DNA from: Flavobacterium sharifuzzamanii
Lineage (GTDB): Bacteria; Bacteroidota; Bacteroidia; Flavobacteriales; Flavobacteriaceae
Reading direction: 5' to 3'
DNA length: 64,000 bases
Assembly: GCF_003254585.1 (NCBI RefSeq)
Contig: NZ_QJGZ01000039.1
Span: 496,001 to 560,000, forward strand
A program made the translations under genes and the position numbers. Of this stretch, positions 54,612-61,960 are shown piece after piece (within the stretch, counting starts at the first letter, position 1; each line of letters starts with the position of its first letter). The notes beneath the pieces were generated by a model. That model was not told the DNA's origin. It did no database searches and saw nothing but the letters and a program-made list of their open reading frames with translations.

Positions 54612-55583
54612 ATGAAAATCGAAGTATATATCTCACAGTTATTGTATCGTTATCAGTGTGTAACGATTCCAGGATTTGGTGCATTTTTAACAGAAACTCA
54701 CTCAGCGCAGCTGAATGAAAGCACTAATTCGTTTTTTCCTCCAAAAAAAACCATTTCATTCAACAGTCGTATCAAAAACAACGATGGATTGTTGGCAAAT
54801 CATATTGCACAAGCAGAAAAAACATCTTATGGTTTTGCTGTTAGCGCAATTGCTTTTGAAGTCTTAAATTGGAAAAAAACATTGGAAGAAGAAGGCGTAA
54901 TTCTTTTAAAAAACATTGGAGAACTGCGTTTAAATTCTGAAAGCAATATTGTTTTTAAACCAAACGATCAAACCAATTTTCTATCTACTTCTTTCGGATT
55001 AAGCCCTTTTGTTTCGCCAATGGTGAAAAAAGAAGCTTTCGAGAAAAAAATCGAAAAAATCGCAGCAAAAGAAAAAGATGCTGTTTTATTATACGAAAAT
55101 GAGGAAGAAACAAAATCTTCAAATCCATTTTTGCGTTATGCTGCCATTCTTGTTTTAGGACTTGGAATTACAGGAAGCATTGGTTACCCATTGTATCAAA
55201 ATCAAATTGATAACCAAACACTTGTTGTAGAACAAACTGTTCAGAAAAAAGTACAGAACAAAATTCAAGAAGCAACTTTCTTCATCAAAAGTCCGCTTCC
55301 CGCTGTAACTCTTTCTGTTGATTCTGCTAAAGTTGAAACTGTCGAAACAACAATGCCTTATCACATTATGGCTGGTGCTTTTAGAAGTGAAGCTAATGCT
55401 AAAAAAGCTTACAACCAACTAATTAAAGATGGTTACAAAGCAAGAATGCTGAAAGAAAACAAACACGGATTGTTTCCTGTTTTATACGGAAGCTACGCAA
55501 CTATGAAAGAAGCGGAACAAGCTCAAAAAGAAATACAAAAAGGCGAAAATCCTCAAGCTTGGATTCTGGTCGAAAATCTATAA
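54612..55583 (+). CDS. HU-CCDC81 and SPOR domain protein
   Basis: A 323-residue single-pass inner-membrane protein. The cytosolic N-terminus holds two HU-CCDC81-type DNA-binding-like domains (about 1-55, VTIPGFGAFLTE; and about 55-125, NDGLLANHIAQAEKTSYGF). A membrane helix follows (YAAILVLGLGITGSIGYPLY, about 180-199). A periplasmic linker leads to a C-terminal SPOR domain (about 252-323, YHIMAGAFRSEANAKKAYNQ). SPOR binds denuded peptidoglycan at division sites, so the protein may link nucleoid and septum (inference). The in-frame TTG at 54594 was rejected as start because it precedes the -7 box. Confidence 0.9.
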   Translation: MKIEVYISQLLYRYQCVTIPGFGAFLTETHSAQLNESTNSFFPPKKTISFNSRIKNNDGLLANHIAQAEKTSYGFAVSAIAFEVLNWKKTLEEEGVILLKNIGELRLNSESNIVFKPNDQTNFLSTSFGLSPFVSPMVKKEAFEKKIEKIAAKEKDAVLLYENEEETKSSNPFLRYAAILVLGLGITGSIGYPLYQNQIDNQTLVVEQTVQKKVQNKIQEATFFIKSPLPAVTLSVDSAKVETVETTMPYHIMAGAFRSEANAKKAYNQLIKDGYKARMLKENKHGLFPVLYGSYATMKEAEQAQKEIQKGENPQAWILVENL

Positions 55584-55590
55584 ATCAAAA

Positions 55591-55625
55591 AAATCCCGTT
55601 TCGAAAGAACGGGATTTTTTTTTGT
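55591..55625 (+). terminator. Terminator of the HU-CCDC81/SPOR gene
   Basis: A perfect 10-bp stem (AAATCCCGTT, 55591-55600, with AACGGGATTT, 55608-55617) is followed by a long T run. Confidence 0.92.
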
Positions 55626-55705
55626 CCTATTCTGTTATTTAAAAAAATTTGACTGGCAATCTTTGATAATTTCTTCGAATAAATTAGCCTCAAAAAATAA
55701 ACATC

Positions 55706-56143
55706 ATGGACAACCTTTTTAAAACATTAGTTTTCTTTCTATTGCTGAGTTCACAATCTTTTTATGCTCAACAAATCTCAAAGGCTGCAGAAGAATTGGA
55801 TCGACAAAAAGCTGAACTTCAAACGCAAAAAAGTTTAAAAGAAAATTATAAAAAGCTCGACGACAAACTTGATCAGCTGAAAAAAGAACAGAAGGAATTG
55901 GAAAGCAAAAAGAAAGCTCTATCTAAATCTGAAAACGATTTGAAAGCAACAAAAGAGAAAATTAGTAAACTGGAACTTGTCAATCAGAAAATTGAAAACA
56001 AAATAACAACTACATCAGTTTCTGACGAAGAAATTCAAAAGCAAAAAATTAAAACCAAAGAGAATGAAGTTACAATTCAGAAATTGAAGCTTACGCAAAT
56101 TTCTCAAGAAAAAGAATTGGAAAAAATAATCTCAAATATTTAA
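55706..56143 (+). CDS. Exported coiled-coil protein of unknown function
   Basis: A 145-residue protein with a signal peptide ending near QSFYAQ. Nearly all of the mature chain is Lys/Glu/Gln-rich coiled coil (EELDRQKAELQTQKSLKENY to KLTQISQEKELEKIISNI). There is one break around TTTSVSDEE, so it may fold as a hairpin of two helices. No cysteine. It is a single-gene unit between two terminators. I know no family name; an envelope scaffold or chaperone role is possible. Confidence 0.7.
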   Translation: MDNLFKTLVFFLLLSSQSFYAQQISKAAEELDRQKAELQTQKSLKENYKKLDDKLDQLKKEQKELESKKKALSKSENDLKATKEKISKLELVNQKIENKITTTSVSDEEIQKQKIKTKENEVTIQKLKLTQISQEKELEKIISNI

Positions 56144-56228
56144 ATAGCGTTTTAATACAAAGAACATTTTCTTTTTTAAGCTTCGGAGAAGCAAAATATT
56201 TATAGCTAAGAATAAATATCTACGATAT

Positions 56229-56290
56229 AAAAGCTCCAGCAGAGTGACATAATTTTATAACAAATATGTCACTCTGCTGGAGCTTTTTTT
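56229..56290. terminator. Perfect 23-bp hairpin
   Basis: 56229-56251 and 56265-56287 are exact complements with a 13-nt loop. A T run follows on the plus strand. The stem is much longer than usual for a terminator. Confidence 0.8.
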
Positions 56291-56393
56291 CATTTGTTTT
56301 ATTTGATTCTATAAATATTTAACCTCTCTGAGGTTCAGCATATATTTCTATGTTGAGATTAAATATTTTTTTAAAACAACTTCTCTCCAATGT

Positions 56394-57155
56394 TTATCGT
56401 GAAACAATTTTGGCATCTTGCGACAAAATTTCTTTTCCTGATTGATATACCATTAACGCCGCAGGCGCCGAATTTTTTTCACTCAAAACAGTAAAATGGC
56501 ATTCGTACTTAAAATTACCTTTTTTGAATTCGTAATGATGATTCCCTCCTGTTCCATCTGCGACAAAAACTCCCTTCTCGATTACTAGATCTGGAGTATC
56601 TGTCATTTTGTTTTTGATTCCCCAAGAAACGTAACGAAAATTATTATTTCCTAAATCATCAATTCTGATTCTGAATTTTGAAGTCTCGAGAATTGCAACA
56701 GGCTCTTTAAAATTTGAAATTGAAGCGTTTACATTTTTCTTTTGTGCAGCAATCAACGAATTTTTTATTTTAACTTCTTCATCAGATTGATGATTGATGC
56801 TGATAATTCGTCCATCAGTGTCTATCCACAAATCACCTTGATTGAGCATAATGCCGCGCCAGCCCATTTCTGACCAATCTTTCGCAGGATCCGATTTTAC
56901 AATTTTTTCAATCAAAAATTTATCAAAAATTTGATTATATCTTTTTACAAAATCTGCTTTGTCTTTTACTGACGGAATTGGATAATCTCGCTTAAAGGGA
57001 AATTTTATACGTTTTGCAATTGCTTCTTTATCACTATTTTTCACTTCGAGAATAAATTTCGAAATGAACTTTTGATATTCTGGTTTCAAATCCTGGGCAA
57101 TCAAAAACGAAGAATTAAACACCAGAATTGTTAGTACTATTTTAAATGTTTTCAT
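56394..57155 (-). CDS. Exported hypothetical protein
   Basis: A 253-residue protein with a signal peptide MKTFKIVLTILVF to SFLIAQ. The mature part begins with a small helical segment (KPEYQKFISKFILEVKNSD) and continues as a mixed alpha/beta region with an IDTDGRIISINHQSDEE part. A C-terminal beta-rich half contains GGNHHYEFKKGNFKYECHF. I do not recognise a family. An in-frame TTG at 57161 adds two residues; ATG 57155 is preferred. It follows the helicase gene on the same strand. Confidence 0.65.
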   Translation of the reverse strand: MKTFKIVLTILVFNSSFLIAQDLKPEYQKFISKFILEVKNSDKEAIAKRIKFPFKRDYPIPSVKDKADFVKRYNQIFDKFLIEKIVKSDPAKDWSEMGWRGIMLNQGDLWIDTDGRIISINHQSDEEVKIKNSLIAAQKKNVNASISNFKEPVAILETSKFRIRIDDLGNNNFRYVSWGIKNKMTDTPDLVIEKGVFVADGTGGNHHYEFKKGNFKYECHFTVLSEKNSAPAALMVYQSGKEILSQDAKIVSR

Positions 57156-57208
57156 GTCCAAAATAATTTAGTGCGTTAGAAATTAGATTTTTGAAAAACA
57201 GAAAACCA

Positions 57209-57224
57209 TGTTTCACGTAGGACG
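57209..57224. promoter_or_regulatory. Degenerate parS-like half site
   Basis: TGTTTCACGTAGGACG matches the left ten bases of the consensus TGTTTCACGTGAAACA, but its right half is degraded. It is listed because two better sites flank mnmG. Confidence 0.25.
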
Positions 57225-57233
57225 TTCATAAAA

Positions 57234-59513
57234 TCAATTGATGCTCGCTTTGAACATTTTTAGTTCGTCCCAAGTAAATTCATCTCCATGTTTTTCTTTC
57301 AAACCACTCAAAGATTCTTCTTGATAAAACTGAAATGCTTCTCTCAAAGCCAAAATTTTATCATACGGAAGAACATCGGTAATTTCGATTTTCTTCGACT
57401 GAATAAGTCTTATCAAATGGCCTTCGATAGTTTGAACATTTAATTTACGCATTCTCGCAATATCTTCAACCGAATTTTTATCCATCCACAAATCGTATGT
57501 TTCTTCGACTGTTGTTTTTTTAGCCGTTTTAAGCTCGTTTTTCTCCGTCTTAGGTGATTTGTATCGAACAATAGGTTCTTCTGTTCTAAAAATGTCTGTA
57601 TTTGTCGTTTTCAGCTCTTCTCGAATCCTTTCTGCTTTATTGGTTTTGTAATTTTTAATATTTGGGGATGTTAGCTTTTCTTTACTGATAGCTTCACCGG
57701 CAACTACAACTTCAATCAATAACTTGGCTTTCATCAATCTTAAAACTGCTTTGGTCTGAAGATCTTCTAAAAAATTAAGTTCTTCGTAGAACTCTTTTAC
57801 TTTTTTAAATTTTTGAATTTCAGCCATTTTATAAATCAGATCATCGACCAATTTGTCCATTTGCTTGAAGAAATAATCGTAAGCCGCATCTACTCTTTCT
57901 TTCACAAAAAACAAATCGATCGTTTCTTTGATGAAAATTTTATTGAGTTGCGAAATGAATTTCTGTGAAGGATCTAAAAGCTGCTCCATAATTTCCATTC
58001 GTTTATGTGCCCAAACCGAATGTTTCGTTTTTTCGGAACCTGCCGCATTTTCGTTATAACTAAAACGATGATTGCGCCATTCTTGCGCCAATTCTCCCCA
58101 GTTAAAACTGTTTATCAAATAGTTGTGAATAAAATTTTTGGTTTCGAAGTGAAGTGCTTTTTCCAAAGTTTCTTCTGTTGCTCTGTTCAAAGCATAATCC
58201 ATCACATCTTGGTCGTTCGAAATACCATTCATCTGCATCGGAGAAAGCAAAATAAGCCCGTCTAACGAACGCAAACGCGAAAGTGCTACATAGGCCTGCC
58301 CAGGAAGAAAAACTTGCGATACATCGAGCGCAGCTTTGTCAAAAGTTAAACCTTGGCTTTTGTGCACCGTAATCGCCCACGCCAACTTGATTGGATAATG
58401 GGCAAAAGTTCCTAAAACCTCTTCTTCGATATCTTTAGTTTGTTCGTTGACTTTGTAGCGAATATTTTTCCATTCGTACTTTTCGACTTCGAGTGTCATG
58501 TTCTCTTCTGGAAAGTGAACAAAGATTTCCTCATCAGAGAGCGATTTGATTACGCCCATTTTTCCGTTGAAATATCTCTTTTCAAAAGACAAGTCATTTT
58601 TGACGAACATGATTTGCGCACCCACTTTCAATTTCAATTCTTCTTCAACAGGAAATATCTTTTCTGGAAAGTCTCCCACTACAAATGGCGTATATATGTA
58701 TTCTTTACCATCTAAATCATTGATAGACTGCGAGTTGATAGAATCAGCCTTGGCATTATGCGTTGTCAGCGTGATGTAACCTTTGTTCTCTTTGAAGTCG
58801 AAATCAGGCTTAACATACTGATTTAGAATAGCTATGTCTTCTGGAGTGATTTGATTGTTTCGCAAATTATTCAAGACCGAGATAAAAGCATCGTCTGTCT
58901 GGCGATAGATTTTTGACAATTCGATATAAATCGGCGGATACGTTTGAAGCACATGAGAATGGAAGAAGAATTTTCCGCGGTAATAGTTTTTCAGCGTTCG
59001 CCATTCTTCATCACGAATAACTGGCGGCAATTGCAGCAAGTCCCCAATAAACAAAACCTGGACTCCACCAAAAGGCTGTGTATTTCTTCGAACGGTCTGC
59101 ATCATAAAATCGACCGCGTCCAATAAATCGGCTCGCATCATACTGACTTCATCAATAACCAAAAGCTCCATGTTTTTGATTACATTTCGCTTGACGTTAT
59201 TCATCTTGAAATGGCGACGAAGTGATTCCTTGTTTTCAAACTTTACTGTTTCCGTAAATTGTGCGCTCGCTTCGTACGACGGAATAAAAGCAGAAAACGG
59301 AAGTTGAAACATGGAATGGATTGTTACACCTCCAGCATTCAAAGCTGCTATTCCGGTTGGTGCAACAACCACAGTATTTTTATGAGTTGTTGCAATGATT
59401 TCTCGCAAAAGCGTAGTTTTTCCAGTACCTGCTTTTCCCGTAAGAAAAATAGATTTCTGAGTCTGATTGATGAATTGCAAAGTATAAGCTGCCGCTTCTG
59501 AAACGTTCTGCAT
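57234..59513 (-). CDS. PIF1/RecD-like superfamily 1 helicase with C-terminal HTH
   Basis: A 759-residue ATP-dependent DNA helicase. Walker A is GKAGTGKTT (about residues 26-34) and Walker B is VIDEVSMM (about 117-124). IGDLLQLPPV is motif III, and TVHKSQGLTFD (about 384-394) with AYVALSRLR near 410 completes the helicase core. The C-terminal third is helical and ends in a winged-HTH-like domain (about 690-745, VEDIARMRKLNVQTIEGHLI). It may act in replication fork or recombination repair. The family is common in Bacteroidota. Confidence 0.88.
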   Translation of the reverse strand: MQNVSEAAAYTLQFINQTQKSIFLTGKAGTGKTTLLREIIATTHKNTVVVAPTGIAALNAGGVTIHSMFQLPFSAFIPSYEASAQFTETVKFENKESLRRHFKMNNVKRNVIKNMELLVIDEVSMMRADLLDAVDFMMQTVRRNTQPFGGVQVLFIGDLLQLPPVIRDEEWRTLKNYYRGKFFFHSHVLQTYPPIYIELSKIYRQTDDAFISVLNNLRNNQITPEDIAILNQYVKPDFDFKENKGYITLTTHNAKADSINSQSINDLDGKEYIYTPFVVGDFPEKIFPVEEELKLKVGAQIMFVKNDLSFEKRYFNGKMGVIKSLSDEEIFVHFPEENMTLEVEKYEWKNIRYKVNEQTKDIEEEVLGTFAHYPIKLAWAITVHKSQGLTFDKAALDVSQVFLPGQAYVALSRLRSLDGLILLSPMQMNGISNDQDVMDYALNRATEETLEKALHFETKNFIHNYLINSFNWGELAQEWRNHRFSYNENAAGSEKTKHSVWAHKRMEIMEQLLDPSQKFISQLNKIFIKETIDLFFVKERVDAAYDYFFKQMDKLVDDLIYKMAEIQKFKKVKEFYEELNFLEDLQTKAVLRLMKAKLLIEVVVAGEAISKEKLTSPNIKNYKTNKAERIREELKTTNTDIFRTEEPIVRYKSPKTEKNELKTAKKTTVEETYDLWMDKNSVEDIARMRKLNVQTIEGHLIRLIQSKKIEITDVLPYDKILALREAFQFYQEESLSGLKEKHGDEFTWDELKMFKASIN

Positions 59514-59559
59514 TGGGCTTGTATTAAAAAATAAAATTACCGCATTTTTATAAAAAGAA

Positions 59560-59589
59560 AAAACCTAAATCTTAGTGGATTTAGGTTTT
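59560..59589 (-). terminator. Terminator of the OmpH/Skp gene
   Basis: A perfect 12-bp stem (59560-59571 with 59578-59589) has loop TTAGTG. On the minus strand a T-rich run follows. Confidence 0.82.
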
Positions 59590-59616
59590 CAGTAATTTAG
59601 TTAGTTTGGTAGTTTT

Positions 59617-60201
59617 TTATTTTTTTGCTTCGCCTTCTTTTGTTTCAGCTGCTGGTTTAGCATCTGTCTTTGGCTCTGCTTTATATTTATCATTTAAAGC
59701 TTTGATAATTTCTTTTGTGATATCGTATTTCTCTTCAGCATACAAAATTGTTGCAGCATCTCCTGTTCCGTAGATGTAAGAGTAACCGTTTTTCTTTCCG
59801 TAATCTTTAATGAATTTTTTAACTCCACTAACAAGAGAATCCATCTCAACACCACTTTCTTGTTGTAACTGTTGAGCTAATGCTTGTTGTGCATAACCTA
59901 ATTGCTGCTCTCTTTTTTGCAATTCAGCACCTCTTTGCTGTGCCCAAGCTTGACCGTTTGCTTGTGCTTGGCTTTGAAAATTAGCAGCGTCTTGTTTAAA
60001 ACGTGAAATCTCAGCTTGTAATTGTCTACCTTTTTCTTCCGCTTGAGCTTTGTACTTTGCCTCTAAATCTTTTGCCTCAGTGTATTCTTTCATCAAAACC
60101 GAAGTATCCACGTAAGCTGTTTTTACTTCCTTTACCTCTGCTGTTTTGTTACAAGAAACTGCGAAAACTGAAAGTGCGATAATAACTAATGCTTTTTTCA
60201 T
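59617..60201 (-). CDS. OmpH/Skp family periplasmic chaperone, lipoprotein form
   Basis: A 194-residue protein of the Skp family that holds outer-membrane proteins in the periplasm. The N-terminus is a signal with lipobox AVSC (Cys near 17) where classic Skp has a cleavable signal, so this one is probably membrane-anchored. The family start TAYVDTSVLMKEYTEAKDLE leads into a Gln/Ala-rich coiled coil (about 45-120). The final YSYIYGTGDAATILYAEEKYDITKE (two adjoining parts) is the conserved C-terminal strand region. A Lys/Glu/Pro-rich tail follows. Confidence 0.88.
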   Translation of the reverse strand: MKKALVIIALSVFAVSCNKTAEVKEVKTAYVDTSVLMKEYTEAKDLEAKYKAQAEEKGRQLQAEISRFKQDAANFQSQAQANGQAWAQQRGAELQKREQQLGYAQQALAQQLQQESGVEMDSLVSGVKKFIKDYGKKNGYSYIYGTGDAATILYAEEKYDITKEIIKALNDKYKAEPKTDAKPAAETKEGEAKK

Positions 60202-60234
60202 TTTTTTTAAATTCTATTTTTTAAGTATTGAAGA

Positions 60235-60242
60235 CAAAAATA
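60235..60242 (-). promoter_or_regulatory. -7 box of the OmpH/Skp gene
   Basis: The minus strand reads TATTTTTG, an exact TAnnTTTG match, 33 nt upstream of the ATG. Confidence 0.45.
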
Positions 60243-60386
60243 TAAAAAAATCAATAGCATCGACATAAAGTTTAAAAAATGCGCAAAATTTATGATATTG
60301 TTTTTATTTATAGTAAAAAACATAGCCATAAACCAATGTTATTGCCATGTTTTGGGTATTTTTTGTCTTGTTTTGAATTAACTAAA

Positions 60387-60421
60387 AAAGCCATCTTGTC
60401 TTTTAGAGGCAAAATGGCTTT
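60387..60421 (-). terminator. Terminator of the methyltransferase gene
   Basis: A stem of AAAGCCAT/ATGGCTTT (60387-60394 with about 60414-60421), extended by TTG/CAA, is followed by T6 on the minus strand. The remaining gap to 60234 shows nothing else. Confidence 0.7.
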
Positions 60422-60437
60422 AGATACTTTTTGTGAC

Positions 60438-61286
60438 TTATTTGTTTCTCAAAACATAAATATGCGATGAATACTCTTTTGTGTTTTTAGCTTTTAAATT
60501 TGATTTTAATCCAACGAAAAAAGCTTTGATATAATTCATTTTTCCTGTTTTATATTTTTCAGATAAAAGGCTTACGTAAAAAGAATCGAACTTCATTGGA
60601 AGTATCTTTTCTAATTTCATGTCTACTCTTTCAAAAAGCAATTGGATTGATTTTTTAGAAAAATGCCAAAAATGGATCGGCACATCATAAGCGGCCCAAA
60701 AAGTTTCATAATGACCTGCATCGAACGATTTGTAGTTTGGAACCGCAATAATTAATGTTCCAGTTGGTTTTAATAAACGCTTCAATTCTTGGATCTGAAT
60801 CTCTAAATTCGGAACGTGCTCCAAAACGTGCCACATGGTAATTACATCCAAAGAATTACTTTCTAAAGCGCTAGTTTCTTCTACAAATGAAATTCCTTTT
60901 TCTTTAGCAATATTCTTAGCACGATCGCTTGGTTCAACTCCAATAGTATCCCAACCATCATTTTTTGCTGTTAGAAGGAAATCTCCTGTTCCAGCTCCAA
61001 TATCCAAAAGTTTTCCTTTTTTTGGTTGCTGACTATTGATAAGATTCAATTTATTCTTAAGCGCAATATTTTTTACGAAATGATATGCTTTTTCAAATAA
61101 CGAACGTTTATTGTCTGTATGCGAAATATAATCTTCGCTTTCGTAGTATTTGCCTAAATTTTGAAGTTCAGGTTGTGGTGAAGTAATTAGCATATCTAAT
61201 TCTTCATCATAATACAAATCAAAAATTTCTTTTGAAACAGAATGGTCTTTAACCGTAAGAAAGTGTTTTTTGTTTAAAACGTTCAT
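60438..61286 (-). CDS. Class I SAM-dependent methyltransferase
   Basis: A 282-residue protein. The SAM-binding motif I is KLLDIGAGTGDF (about residues 91-102), followed by the acidic GVEPSDRA loop (about 115) and the ITMWHVLEHVPNLE motif (about 149). A short N-terminal region precedes the fold (about 1-60). The substrate is not predictable; similar proteins methylate sugars or small molecules. It follows the acetyltransferase gene but is separated from it by a strong hairpin. Confidence 0.85.
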   Translation of the reverse strand: MNVLNKKHFLTVKDHSVSKEIFDLYYDEELDMLITSPQPELQNLGKYYESEDYISHTDNKRSLFEKAYHFVKNIALKNKLNLINSQQPKKGKLLDIGAGTGDFLLTAKNDGWDTIGVEPSDRAKNIAKEKGISFVEETSALESNSLDVITMWHVLEHVPNLEIQIQELKRLLKPTGTLIIAVPNYKSFDAGHYETFWAAYDVPIHFWHFSKKSIQLLFERVDMKLEKILPMKFDSFYVSLLSEKYKTGKMNYIKAFFVGLKSNLKAKNTKEYSSHIYVLRNK

Positions 61287-61323
61287 TTTTAAATTTTATA
61301 GATATTTGGGTTTAATTTATAGC

Positions 61324-61360
61324 AAATCCTAAAAACGAAATTATATCGTTTTTAGGATTT
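61324..61360 (-). terminator. Terminator of the GNAT gene
   Basis: A perfect 15-bp stem (61324-61338 with 61346-61360) has a 7-nt loop. It lies just after the GNAT stop at 61371. Confidence 0.85.
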
Positions 61361-61370
61361 TTAGTTTTTG

Positions 61371-61841
61371 TTATTTGTTGTTTTTCCAGTTTATCTTAAC
61401 AGCTGATATTATTTCATTTTCTAACCTGATATCATTCAAAACAGAAAAACCATTTAAAACATAAAATTCTAATGGTGATTTATAATTTTCTTTATTTCGT
61501 TTGAAATCATTTCCATGATCTATTACCCAGCCATTCAAATTCTGATTCTTTTTTTTAATTTCTTCTAATAAAATTCTTCCGTATCCTTTTCCTTGAAATT
61601 GATAATTCAACATTATTGCAAACCATATTTCTTCATCACGAAAAAATGTGTAAGCCCAACCTTGAATCTCATTTTTTGAATCAATCAAAAGATAATTATC
61701 CATTTCTAAAATCGCATTCACATAAATCTCGAATTCTTGAAAAGTTTCATGACCAAGCTGAATTGGATATTCGTTATTTCGAAGTTGCCACAATGTTTCT
61801 TTTTCCTTTTCTAAAAAACTATTTTGATGTACAACTTTCAT
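61371..61841 (-). CDS. GNAT family N-acetyltransferase
   Basis: A 156-residue single-domain acetyltransferase. The acetyl-CoA motif A region is IMLNYQFQGKGYGRILLEEI (about residues 76-95). The YTFFRDEEIWFAIML strand leads into it, and YVLNGFSVLNDIRLENE is near the C-terminus. No signal peptide. The substrate is unknown. Confidence 0.82.
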   Translation of the reverse strand: MKVVHQNSFLEKEKETLWQLRNNEYPIQLGHETFQEFEIYVNAILEMDNYLLIDSKNEIQGWAYTFFRDEEIWFAIMLNYQFQGKGYGRILLEEIKKKNQNLNGWVIDHGNDFKRNKENYKSPLEFYVLNGFSVLNDIRLENEIISAVKINWKNNK

Positions 61842-61864
61842 ATTTTGGTTATTTTTTATTAAAA

Positions 61865-61880
61865 CGTTTCACGTGGAACA
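61865..61880. promoter_or_regulatory. parS-like palindrome, site 1
   Basis: CGTTTCACGTGGAACA matches the bacterial parS consensus TGTTTCACGTGAAACA at 14 of 16 positions. It lies 19 bp upstream of the GNAT gene and downstream of mnmG. Confidence 0.5.
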
Positions 61881-61886
61881 TTTGTT

Positions 61887-61955
61887 TAGTAATCAGTGTT
61901 CAATTTTTTAGTTGGCAGTTATACTGAACACTTTAAAACTGAACACTGATTACTA
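61887..61955. repeat. 16-bp inverted repeat after mnmG
   Basis: TAGTAATCAGTGTTCA (61887-61902) and its exact complement (61940-61955) flank a 37-nt loop that contains a further TGAACAC copy (about 61925-61931). It lies 6 bp from the mnmG stop and may also serve as its terminator. Confidence 0.75.
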
Positions 61956-61960
61956 CAAAT

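Noticed and set aside
60279..60470. Plus-strand ORF of 63 codons between the OmpH and methyltransferase genes
   Set aside because: It runs through the methyltransferase terminator and into that gene's 3' end. No promoter and no conserved feature.
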